A stretch of 64,000 bases of DNA from Streptomyces sp. T12 (GTDB lineage: Bacteria > Actinomycetota > Actinomycetes > Streptomycetales > Streptomycetaceae), in contig NZ_CP117866.1 of NCBI RefSeq assembly GCF_028736035.1, positions 1,860,001 through 1,924,000 of the forward strand, read 5' to 3'. The translations under genes and the position numbers were made by a program. Below are positions 55,582-64,000 of this stretch, in pieces (the stretch's first letter is position 1; each line of letters opens with the position of its first letter). A model generated the notes under the pieces. That model ran no database searches. It was given only the letters and a program-made list of their open reading frames with translations, and was not told the origin of the DNA.

Positions 55582-56658
55582 CTAAAGGTGGTTGGTCGGC
55601 TGCGGGTTGTGTGTGGCTGGTCGCGCAGTTCCCCGCGCCCCTGAAGGTTGGCTGCACTCCACCCTGGTTCTGCCGTTCCGTAGGACCAGTAGCGCCACGT
55701 CGTCTGCCGGCCTTCCTCTTGTGTGGCGCAGGAGGGCCGTGAAGAGGGTGCGCAGGACTGTCTGCGGAGTGATCGGGGCGTTGCGTACGACTCCCATGAG
55801 CGCCGCCTGCAGGGAAAAGAACCGGCCTCTCGCGTCCCTCGCGTCCTCGACGCCGTCCGTGTACAGGACCAGGGAGTCACCGGGCTGCAGGGAGCCACAG
55901 GGCAATGGGGTCAGTTCGACGGGGAGGGGGAACGGGCCCAGGGGCGGGAGGGGATCGGCGCGGGCGAGGGGTTCGACGCCGCCGCCGGTCAGCAGATACG
56001 GCCAGGGGTGACCGCAGTTGAGGGCGGTGATCTCGCCGTCCCGCCCGATCTGCAGCAACAGGACGGTGACGAACTCCTCGGCGACCGGGCTGTCGGGCTC
56101 CCGGCCCGCGGAAGGGTGCTCTTCGCGGGCCCGCTCGCGCAGGTGCCGGGCCAGGGCCCGGTCCAGTCTGTGCAGGACCCGGCCCAGGTCGGGTTCGTCG
56201 TGAACGGCCTCGCGGAAGCTGCCGAGGACCGCGGCGACCGTGCCGAGGGCGGCGATGCCATGGCCGCGTACGTCGCCCATCACCGCCCGTACGCCGTGCT
56301 CGGTGGCGATGACCTCGTACAGGTCACCGCCGACACAGGCACTGCGGTCCGCGGAGAGCTGAGCGGCGGCGACGTTCAACCCGTCGATGCGCGAAGGCAG
56401 CGGCCGTAGCAGCGCGCTCTGCGCGGCACCGGCGACCTTGCGGACCTGCCGGAGCTCCCGCAGCAACGCCCGCCGGACGTGCACGATCAGCCCCGTACCC
56501 ACGGCGAAGAAGACGGCACTGGTGACCACACGAGCCCCGAAGCCGTCCTGCTGGGCGAGCGGGCAGGCCAGCTTGTAGGTGATCGCCATCGCGCCCCATG
56601 CGGTGGGCAGCCCCATCGCCAGCACCTTGCGGGGAACCCGAGCCTTGATGCGGAACAT
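55582..56658 (-). CDS. Membrane-associated SpoIIE-type PP2C phosphatase
   Basis: 358 residues from ATG 56658, with GGGGGG eight bases upstream; the stem-loop at 56690-56727 argues against a longer start. Two N-terminal spans (around LPTAWGAMAITYKLACP and VTSAVFFAVGTGLIVHV) precede a PP2C domain: CVGGDLYEVIATE, RAVMGDVRGHGIAALGTV, ALNCGHPWPYLLTGG and VLYTDGVEDARDARG with the metal-binding aspartates. Such enzymes dephosphorylate anti-sigma-factor antagonists. The last ~20 residues (GARGTARPATHNPQPTNHL) are encoded by a dispersed repeat. Confidence 0.9.
   Translation of the reverse strand: MFRIKARVPRKVLAMGLPTAWGAMAITYKLACPLAQQDGFGARVVTSAVFFAVGTGLIVHVRRALLRELRQVRKVAGAAQSALLRPLPSRIDGLNVAAAQLSADRSACVGGDLYEVIATEHGVRAVMGDVRGHGIAALGTVAAVLGSFREAVHDEPDLGRVLHRLDRALARHLRERAREEHPSAGREPDSPVAEEFVTVLLLQIGRDGEITALNCGHPWPYLLTGGGVEPLARADPLPPLGPFPLPVELTPLPCGSLQPGDSLVLYTDGVEDARDARGRFFSLQAALMGVVRNAPITPQTVLRTLFTALLRHTRGRPADDVALLVLRNGRTRVECSQPSGARGTARPATHNPQPTNHL
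55613..55647 (-). repeat. Dispersed GC-rich repeat inside the phosphatase 3' end
   Basis: GTGGCTGGTCGCGCAGTTCC followed by CCGCGCCCCTGAAGG matches the element at 28917-28947 in all but a few bases. Here it is translated as the phosphatase tail. Confidence 0.7.
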
Positions 56659-56689
56659 GCCGATGGCCCCCCAATAGGCCCTGACAACG

Positions 56690-56727
56690 CAGAATCGGAC
56701 CGACCCCGAAAGGCCGGTCCGATTCTG
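56690..56727 (-). terminator. Terminator downstream of pheT
   Basis: CAGAATCGGACCG and its complement CGGTCCGATTCTG give a perfect 13-bp stem with a 12-base loop, about 100 bases past the pheT stop and just before the phosphatase start. Confidence 0.8.
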
Positions 56728-56794
56728 TCGAGAGATGGTCCGGAAGTACCAGATCACCCAGAGAAGTCACCCTATTGAGTGAGGTGACCGCAAC

Positions 56795-56829
56795 GCGCCC
56801 TATCAGGGGCGCGGGGAACTGCGAACTAC
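56795..56829 (-). repeat. Dispersed GC-rich repeat abutting the pheT stop
   Basis: On the minus strand, GTAGTTCGCAGTTCCCCGCG and CCCCTGAT continue from the pheT stop codon and include a GCGCCC/GGGCGC hairpin. It shares the GCAGTTCCCCGCGCCCCT core with the other copies. Confidence 0.65.
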
Positions 56830-59338
56830 CCCCTCAGAACGGCCCCCGTACGCTCGCCCGCCAGGGCAACCGCCGCGTCCCGAGCCGCCGACGCCTCATC
56901 GACCGTCAGCGTCCGGTCGCCCGCACGGAACCGCAGCGCATACGCGAGCGACTTCTTCCCGTCACCGAGCTGCTCGTCATTGACGTACACGTCGAACAGC
57001 CGGATCGCCTCGAGGAGTTCACCCGCCCCGTCACGCAGCGCGGCCTCGACCTCCGCGGCCGGCACCGGCTTGTCCACCACGAGGGCGACATCCTGCGTGG
57101 CCACCGGGAACGTCGAGATGCTCGGCGCCTGAGGCGTACCGTCACCGACCTGCTCCAGGGCGTCCAGGTCCAGCTCCATCGCACAGGTGCGCGCGGGCAA
57201 CCCCAGCGCCTTGAGCACCCTCGGGTGCAGCTCACCGGCGTGACCGACAACCCGCTGCGCACCGTCGACGGTGATCGCCAGCTCGGCGCACCGCCCCGGA
57301 TGCCAAGGCCCGTACTGCCCGACCCGCACGATCAGCTCGGCCCCGGCTTCCCGCGCCACGGCACGCGCCGCCTCGACCGCGTCGGCCCACCCGGCCGGAC
57401 GGCCACCGCCCCACCAGCCGGCCTGTTCACGCGCACCGGCGAGAACGACGGCGACGTGGCGCGGCTGCTCGGGCAGCACGGCGTTCAGCGCGGCGATCTC
57501 CTCGTCGGTCGGACGGCGGTCGACCGGCAGATGACCGGCGACGCGCTGCTCCTCACGCGGCTGGAAGACCAGACCCGTCTCGAACAGAGCCAGGTCGTGC
57601 GAGCCCCGCCCGTCATTGCGGCGCAGCGCACCGAGCAGACCGGGCAGCAGCGACGTACGAAGCGCGGGCTCCTGGTCGTTGAGCGGGTTGACCAGCTTGA
57701 CGACGCGGCGGGCCGGGTCGTCGGCCGCCAGGCCGAGCTGGTCGAAGACCTGCTCGCTGACGAAGGGGTAGTTCGGCGCCTCGACGTAGCCCGCTCCGGC
57801 CAGCGCGCGGCCGACCCGGCGGTGCAGCCGCTGGCGGTGGGTCAGACCACGGCCGGACGGCGGCTTGGGCAGCGTGGAGGGCAGGTTCTCGTAGCCCTCC
57901 AGGCGGATGACCTCTTCGGCCAGGTCGTTCGGCTCAAGGAGGTCGGGACGCCAGGACGGCACGGTGACGATCAGCTCGTCCTGCCCGTACACGTCGCAGC
58001 CGATCTGCTGGAGCCGCCGGACGACGGTCTCGCGGCCGTACTCGACACCCGCGACCTTGTCCGGGTGGTCGGCCGCGACGGTGAGCGTGTGCGGGGCGTT
58101 CGGCGTGACGACCTCGGTGACACCGGCGTCGGCGGTGCCGCCCGCGAGCAGCACCAGCAGGTCGACCGTGCGCTGGGCCGCCGCCGCGGCGGCGGCCGGG
58201 TCGACGCCGCGCTCGTAGCGGCGGGACGCCTCCGAGGACAGCTTGTGACGGCGAGCCGTACGCGCGATGGAGACCTGGTCGAAGTGGGCTGCCTCGATGA
58301 CCACGTCGGTCGTCGCGTTCTCCACGTCGTCGTGGTCGGCGATCTCCGTGTGGGCGCCGCCCATGACGCCCGCGAGGCCGATCGGGCCGCGCTCGTCGGT
58401 GATGACCAGGTCCTCGGCGTGCAGCTTGCGCTCGACGTCGTCGAGGGTGACGAGCCGCTCGCCCTCCTCGGCCCGGCGCACTCCGATGGTGCCGTGGACC
58501 AGGTTGCGGTCGTAGGCGTGCAGCGGCTGGCCGAGCTCCATCATCACGTAGTTGGTGACGTCGACGGTGAGCGAGATCGGGCGCATGCCGACCTTCTGCA
58601 GCCGGCGCTGGAGCCAGATCGGAGAGCGCGCCTCGGGGCTGAGGCCGGTCACCGTGCGGGCGGTGAAGCGGTCACAGCCGATCGGGTCGGACACCTGCAC
58701 CGGGTAGCCGAAGGCGTTGGGGCCGGGCACGTCGAGCAGCGCCGGGTCGCGCAGCGGCAGGCCGTAGCCGATGGCGGTCTCGCGGGCGACGCCGCGGATG
58801 GACAGGCAGTCGCCGCGGTTGGCGGTGACGGCGATGTCCAGGACCTCGTCGACCAGCTCCAGGAGCTCGATGGCGTCCTTGCCGACCTCGGTCTCCGGCG
58901 GCAGCACGATGATGCCGTGGGTGCCGTCGTCGCCCATGCCCAGCTCGCTGGTGGAGCAGATCATGCCGTGCGAGACACGGCCGTAGGTCTTGCGCGCGGC
59001 GATCGCGAAGCCGCCGGGCAGCACGGCACCCGGGAGGACGACCACGACCTTGTCGCCGACCTGGAAGTTGCGGGCGCCGCAGATGAGCTCCTGGGGCTCG
59101 CCGGTGCCGTTGGCCTGGCCGACGTCGACGGTGCAGAAGCGGATCGGCTTCTTGAACTCCGTCAGCTCCTCGATGGTCAGCACCTGGCCGACGACGAGCG
59201 GGCCCTTGAGGTCGGCGCCGAGCTGCTCGACGCTCTCGACCTCGAGACCGGCCGAAATGAGCTTGGCCTGGACGTCACGGCCGGTTTCGGTCGCCGGCAG
59301 GTCGACGTACTCCCGCAGCCAAGAAAGCGGGACCCGCA

Positions 59339-59339
<1 letters not shown>
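56826..59339 (-). CDS. pheT: Phenylalanyl-tRNA synthetase beta subunit
   Basis: 837 residues, the usual length. An N-terminal OB-fold tRNA-binding domain ([40 protein letters not shown]) precedes the B3/B4 editing region, B5 domain and catalytic-like core. The C-terminal ferredoxin-like anticodon-binding domain is [20 protein letters not shown] and [20 protein letters not shown]. With PheS it forms an alpha2beta2 enzyme that charges tRNA-Phe. Its ATG overlaps the pheS stop by one base, so expression is coupled. Confidence 0.97.
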
Positions 59340-60520
<1,181 letters not shown>

Positions 60521-60607
60521 TCACGGTTTTTGGGACACAAAGGTGCCAAAGGCCGAGTCTAACGGGGTTGAGGAATGCGAATGCGCCCGTGGTGCCCGGT
60601 CCGGATC

Positions 60608-61744
60608 TCAGGTGAGATACGCCGGTGCCGCCACGGGCAACGTAAATCGGAACTGCGCGCCGCCGCCGGGGGCGCGGCCGACCTCGATGGCGCCGCCGTG
60701 CGCCTCGACGATGCCCTTGACGATGTAGAGCCCGAGGCCCGTGCCGCCGCGCTTGCTGCCCCGCCAGAAGCGGGTGAAGACGCGGTTCATGGACTCCTCC
60801 GGGATGCCAGGCCCCTCGTCGCTCACCGTGACCGACGTGCCGGTGTCCTCGTCTTCGCGCGGGGACGCCGTGGCCGTGATGTCAATGGTGACCGTTCCGT
60901 CGCCGTGCCGCACGGCATTTTCGATGAGGTTGCTGAGCACCTGGTCGATCTTGTCGGGGTCGGCCCACAGGGCGGGCAGCGGCTGCTCGATGCGCAGCAG
61001 GAACCGGTCGGCGGGCTGGCCGGCGGCGACGTAGGCCTGGATGTGCCGCCCCACGGCCGCGCCTATGTCGACGGGCTGGCGGCGCACCTCCAGCCGCCCG
61101 GAGTCGATCCGCGAGATGTCGAGCAGCTCGGCGATGAGCCGGGTCACGCGGTCGGCGTCGGCGTCGACGGTCTCCAGCATGAGCCGCTTCTGGTCGTCGG
61201 TGAACCGTTCCCACTTGGCGAGGAGGGTGGCGGTGAAGCCCTTGACCGAGGTGAGCGGTGAGCGCAGTTCGTGGGCGACGGTGGCGATCAGCTCGGCGTG
61301 GCTGCGCTCGGTGCGGCGACGGGCCTCGGTGTCGCGGAGCGAGACGACGACGCGGCGCACGGGGCCGGTGGGCTCGCTGCGGACGTACCGCACCGAGACG
61401 AGCACCTCACGCCCGCCGGGAAGGAGGAGATTGCGCTCCGGCTGCCTGCGCCGAATGGCGAGCCCGCCGTACGGATCGGTCAGCTGCCACCAGCGCCGCC
61501 CCTCCAGGTCCTCTAACGGCAGGGCCTTCTCCAGCCGCTGCCCGAGGGCGTCGGCGGCGCGGACTGCGGTGATGCGCTCGGCAGCGGCGTTGAAGCAGAT
61601 GACGTGCCCGTGCTCGTCGGCGACGACGAGGCCGTCGGGCAGGTCGTCGGGATCGATGCCGAGCTCGGCGAGATCACCGGGACAGGACGCGGACGGCCGC
61701 CGCACCTCCCGTGCCCCCGGCGCGCTGCTCGTGCCGACACTCAT
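60608..61744 (-). CDS. Cytoplasmic PAS sensor histidine kinase
   Basis: 378 residues from ATG 61744, with GAGAGG and GGGG upstream. There is no membrane span. A PAS domain (about 30-140; LPDGLVVADEHGHVICFNAA) is followed by HisKA with the phospho-accepting H158 in LIATVAHELRSPLTSVKG. The ATPase domain has NLIENAVRHG (N box), VSDEGPGIPEE (G1) and GGTGLGLYIVKGIVEAHGG (G2). No response regulator is adjacent, so it is an orphan kinase. The signal is unknown. A nested inverted repeat lies just upstream. Confidence 0.92.
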   Translation of the reverse strand: MSVGTSSAPGAREVRRPSASCPGDLAELGIDPDDLPDGLVVADEHGHVICFNAAAERITAVRAADALGQRLEKALPLEDLEGRRWWQLTDPYGGLAIRRRQPERNLLLPGGREVLVSVRYVRSEPTGPVRRVVVSLRDTEARRRTERSHAELIATVAHELRSPLTSVKGFTATLLAKWERFTDDQKRLMLETVDADADRVTRLIAELLDISRIDSGRLEVRRQPVDIGAAVGRHIQAYVAAGQPADRFLLRIEQPLPALWADPDKIDQVLSNLIENAVRHGDGTVTIDITATASPREDEDTGTSVTVSDEGPGIPEESMNRVFTRFWRGSKRGGTGLGLYIVKGIVEAHGGAIEVGRAPGGGAQFRFTLPVAAPAYLT

Positions 61745-61798
61745 CCCCGTACCCCACCTCTCACGACGGCTGAGGGGCCCCGAGCTGGTCACCCTACT

Positions 61799-61974
61799 AG
61801 CCCCTGCCGCCGGATTCCCGCCGTCCGCCCGAAGGGCGGGCCCCGCGGCGTCTGGTGCGTGCGATCGCAAGGCGCCGGAGCGCCCTCGTGGCGGAGCCAC
61901 GTGGGCGGTTCGGCAACGCGGCGAGCGTGCGTGCCAGACGCCGCGGGGCAGGCGGGAATCCGGCGGCAGGGGCT
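61799..61974. repeat. 176-bp nested inverted repeat
   Basis: Outer 24-bp perfect arms (61799-61822 and 61951-61974; the left arm starts AGCCCCTGCCGCCGGATTCC) enclose an inner perfect 15-bp pair (CCCCGCGGCGTCTGG at 61841-61855, complement at 61934-61948) and small hairpins. The right end touches the stop codon of the SpoU gene. It has no coding capacity. Confidence 0.8.
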
Positions 61975-62822
61975 TAGCTCTCGGTGACGGTGCGGCACCC
62001 TCCGGAGGCGCGCTGTGCACGGGCCGACGCATAGAGACATACGGCGGCGGCGGTGGCGAGGTTCAGGCTCTCGGCCTTCCCGTGGATCGGGACGCGCACG
62101 ACGGCGTCGGCCAGCGCGCGGGTCTCCTCCGGAAGCCCCCAGGCCTCGTTCCCGAACACCCAGGCGGTGGGCCCGCCCATGCTCCCCTTGTCGAGCTCGT
62201 CGTCGAGATCGTCCGTCCCCGCCCCGTCGGCGGCGAGGATCCGCACACCGGCGTCCTTGAGCCCCGCCACGGCCCGCTCGACAGGGACACCGACGGCGAC
62301 GGGCAGGTGGAACAGCGACCCCACGGAGGCCCGTACGGCCTTGGGGTTGTACAGATCCACGGACGCGTCGGTGAGTACGACGGCCTCGGCCCCGGCGGCG
62401 TCCGCACACCGCAGCACGGTCCCGGCGTTCCCGGGGTCCCGCACGTGCGCGAGTACGGCGACGAGCTTGGGCCGGGCGGCGAGGATCTCCTCGAAGGGGG
62501 TGTCGATGAACCGGCAGACCCCGACGAGCCCCTGCGGGGTGACGGTGGTGGAGATGTCGGCGATCACCTGCTCCGCGGCCAGGTGCACTCGGGCGCCCGC
62601 CTCACGGGCCTCGCCGATGATGTCGGCGTACCGCTCCGCCGCCTCGACGGTCGTGAACAGCTCGACGAGCGTGGACCCGTACGCCGCCGCCTCCCGCACG
62701 GCCTGCGGCCCCTCCGCGAGAAACAGCCGCTCCTTGCCCCGGAAGTTCCGCTTGGCGAGCCGCCGGGCGGCGGAGACGCGGGGGGAACGGGGGGAGATCA
62801 GCTCGGGGCTGACGGAGGGCAT
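61974..62822 (-). CDS. SpoU/TrmH-family rRNA 2'-O-methyltransferase
   Basis: 282 residues from ATG 62822 (MPSVSPELISPRSPRVSA), with AAGGTG six bases upstream. The N-terminal substrate-binding domain has NFRGKERLFLAEGPQAVREA. The knot motifs are HVRDPGNAGTVLRCADAAGA, WVFGNEAWGLPEETR and VPIHGKAESLNLATAAAVCL. It methylates a ribose 2'-OH, probably in 23S rRNA given its steady position beside infC-rpmI-rplT. It is separated from rplT by a terminator. Confidence 0.92.
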   Translation of the reverse strand: MPSVSPELISPRSPRVSAARRLAKRNFRGKERLFLAEGPQAVREAAAYGSTLVELFTTVEAAERYADIIGEAREAGARVHLAAEQVIADISTTVTPQGLVGVCRFIDTPFEEILAARPKLVAVLAHVRDPGNAGTVLRCADAAGAEAVVLTDASVDLYNPKAVRASVGSLFHLPVAVGVPVERAVAGLKDAGVRILAADGAGTDDLDDELDKGSMGGPTAWVFGNEAWGLPEETRALADAVVRVPIHGKAESLNLATAAAVCLYASARAQRASGGCRTVTES

Positions 62823-62861
62823 GGGGTTCACCTTGGTGTTTCGAAGTTCACGGACACAACA

Positions 62862-62892
62862 GGACCCGCAAGCCTCCTCGGCCTGCGGGTCC
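62862..62892 (-). terminator. Terminator of infC-rpmI-rplT
   Basis: GGACCCGCA and TGCGGGTCC (9 bp, plus three inner pairs after one mismatch) around AGCCTCCTCGGCC, 34 bases past the rplT stop. Confidence 0.7.
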
Positions 62893-62925
62893 CTTCAGTC
62901 ACGTCGGCCTAGAGCCGGCGGAGCG

Positions 62926-63309
62926 TCACGCAGCCTTCGGCGCGTTGACGTCCGACGGCAGCGCCTTCTGCGCGACCTCGACGAGCGCGGCGAACGCGTT
63001 CGCGTCGTTGACCGCCAGCTCGGCCAGGATCTTGCGGTCGACCTCGACGTTCGCGGCCTTCAGACCCTGGATGAAGCGGTTGTACGTGATGCCGTTGGCG
63101 CGGGCAGCGGCGTTGATGCGCTGGATCCACAGCTGACGGAAGTCACCCTTGCGCTTCTTGCGGTCGTTGTAGTTGTAGACCAGCGAGTGGGTGACCTGCT
63201 CCTTGGCCTTGCGGTACAGGCGCGAACGCTGACCGCGGTAGCCGGAAGCCTGCTCGAGGATCGCCCGGCGCTTCTTGTGGGCGTTCACTGCCCGCTTGAC
63301 GCGTGCCAC
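62926..63309 (-). CDS. rplT: 50S ribosomal protein L20
   Basis: 127 residues starting [20 protein letters not shown], strongly basic, with [40 protein letters not shown] and [20 protein letters not shown]. It is an early 23S rRNA-binding assembly protein. In other bacteria L20 represses its own operon, and the 100-base space between rpmI and rplT could hold such a site, but I cannot show one. Last gene of infC-rpmI-rplT. Confidence 0.98.
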   Translation of the reverse strand: MARVKRAVNAHKKRRAILEQASGYRGQRSRLYRKAKEQVTHSLVYNYNDRKKRKGDFRQLWIQRINAAARANGITYNRFIQGLKAANVEVDRKILAELAVNDANAFAALVEVAQKALPSDVNAPKAA

Positions 63310-63409
63310 TTTTTACTCCTTGTAGCGGGGCCGTGGTTGGACTCACACGGCCCGGAATCGATTGGGTCCCGGTCCAGACGTACGGCGCTCAGTGGGGGCG
63401 CCGCTGACG

Positions 63410-63604
63410 TCACTTGCCGAGAAGCTTCTTGATCTTCGCGGCGTCGCCCGGGGCCATCTCGGCGTTGCCGGTGAGGCGACGCGTCACGCGGGACGACTTG
63501 TGCTCGAGCAGGTGGCGCTTGCCGGCACGCTCGCGGAGCACCTTGCCGGAGCCGGTGATCTTGAAGCGCTTGCTGGCACCGCTGTGCGACTTGTTCTTCG
63601 GCAT
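63410..63604 (-). CDS. rpmI: 50S ribosomal protein L35
   Basis: 64 residues from ATG 63604, [20 protein letters not shown], then [19 protein letters not shown] and [20 protein letters not shown]. It has the normal length and the basic Lys/Arg composition of L35. A longer in-frame start would run through the spacer. It lies between infC and rplT in the standard order. Confidence 0.97.
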   Translation of the reverse strand: MPKNKSHSGASKRFKITGSGKVLRERAGKRHLLEHKSSRVTRRLTGNAEMAPGDAAKIKKLLGK

Positions 63605-63714
63605 AGCGCCGTTCTCTCCTCGTCGGTGGCGTTCCGGTGCCCGGTCGTGAAACCGGGCACGGTGGAACGTCGCTGTTGTATCGGTTACATCCTGGGGACT
63701 CGCGCCCCCCGGGA

Positions 63715-64000
63715 TCACGCCTCGGCAGAAGCCTCGGCAGGTGCCTCGGTCTCCACGACGCTCTCGGCGTCCGCGGACTCCGCGACGTTCTGCGACTTGC
63801 CGGGGTTGGCCTTCGCGTCTGCCTTGCGGGCTTCCTGTGCCTGGCGGGCCTCGGCCATCGCCTCGGTCTTCTTCTTGTGCGGACCGAGAACCATGATCAT
63901 GTTTCGGCCGTCCTGCTTCGGGTTCGACTCGACGAAACCGAGGTCCTGGACGTCCTCCGCGAGGCGCTGCAGCAGTCGGTAGCCCAGCTCGGGCCGGGAC
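63715..64000 (-). CDS. infC: Translation initiation factor IF-3, C-terminal part
   Basis: The reading frame runs off the right edge. The visible residues include [20 protein letters not shown] and [20 protein letters not shown], the end of the IF-3 C-terminal domain that binds the 30S P site and promotes subunit dissociation. Beyond the usual KKK end there is an extra acidic, Ala/Glu-rich tail of about 45 residues ([18 protein letters not shown]), typical of Streptomyces IF-3. It heads the infC-rpmI-rplT operon; its start and leader lie outside the window. Confidence 0.95.
   Translation of the reverse strand, partial: SRPELGYRLLQRLAEDVQDLGFVESNPKQDGRNMIMVLGPHKKKTEAMAEARQAQEARKADAKANPGKSQNVAESADAESVVETEAPAEASAEA

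Overview
The window is chromosomal DNA from a Streptomyces. It has very high GC, near-saturated G/C at third codon positions, frequent GTG starts, TTA codons that are almost absent, Tat-type signal peptides, and the gene orders infC-rpmI-rplT ... pheST and argC-J-B-D-R known from that genus. Most of it reads as stable core chromosome. I see no insertion sequence, prophage, conjugative element or CRISPR array.

Layout, left to right. 0-3.2 kb: the end of a DsbA-family gene, a two-domain acetyltransferase, and a pabB/pabC-like pair for p-aminobenzoate (folate). 3.3-3.9 kb: a tRNA cluster (Gly-Cys-Val-Val-Val) with its own promoter and a strong terminator. 3.9-9.2 kb: a zinc-ribbon protein, an APH-fold kinase, small hypotheticals, a membrane Ser/Thr kinase, a NUDIX hydrolase and a SpoU methyltransferase. 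9.2-16.7 kb: siroheme/cobalamin genes: a CysG-like two-domain enzyme, a very large BluB-CobT fusion with an ~880-residue Ala/Pro/acidic extension, and CobL. 16.8-20.2 kb: an acetyltransferase and metN-metI-metQ methionine uptake. 20.6-28.8 kb: HAD phosphatase, small membrane proteins, an acetyltransferase, a sigma-like factor, GDPD, PlsC, a TetR-MFS efflux operon with a palindromic operator, and an aldo/keto reductase. 29-41 kb: argH, secreted proteins, a three-gene extracytoplasmic flavin redox system (ferric-reductase-like membrane protein, tandem FMN-binding protein, ApbE), and argCJBDR. 41-56.7 kb: a TOPRIM protein, a HEAT-repeat protein, a GH51 arabinofuranosidase, a MocR regulator divergent from an EamA transporter, a GHL10 hydrolase, 3-hydroxybutyryl-CoA dehydrogenase, two neighbouring TTA-containing genes, an NsdA-like regulator and a SpoIIE-type phosphatase. 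56.8-64 kb: pheT/pheS, a PAS histidine kinase, a SpoU methyltransferase, then rplT, rpmI and infC (the last cut by the window edge).

How the genes work together. argC and argH each have a recognisable promoter overlapped by ARG-box-like palindromes, so argC-J-B-D-R and argH probably answer to the ArgR encoded in the same block. The cobalamin genes supply parts of corrin synthesis (precorrin-2 formation, C5/C15 methylation, lower-ligand synthesis and activation). Cobalamin in turn supports methionine synthesis, and the metNIQ importer lies next to them. The flavin trio is self-contained: ApbE attaches FMN to the tandem domains, and the membrane flavocytochrome can reduce them.

The least ordinary items are the BluB-CobT giant, the tandem FMN-binding protein, a secreted protein made of two near-identical Cys-bracketed repeats, a 176-bp nested inverted repeat, a family of GC-rich repeats next to stop codons (one translated into a protein tail), two adjacent TTA-bearing genes, and a phosphatase-fold protein that lacks its catalytic histidine motif. 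I did not find a clearly unprecedented defence or mobile system.
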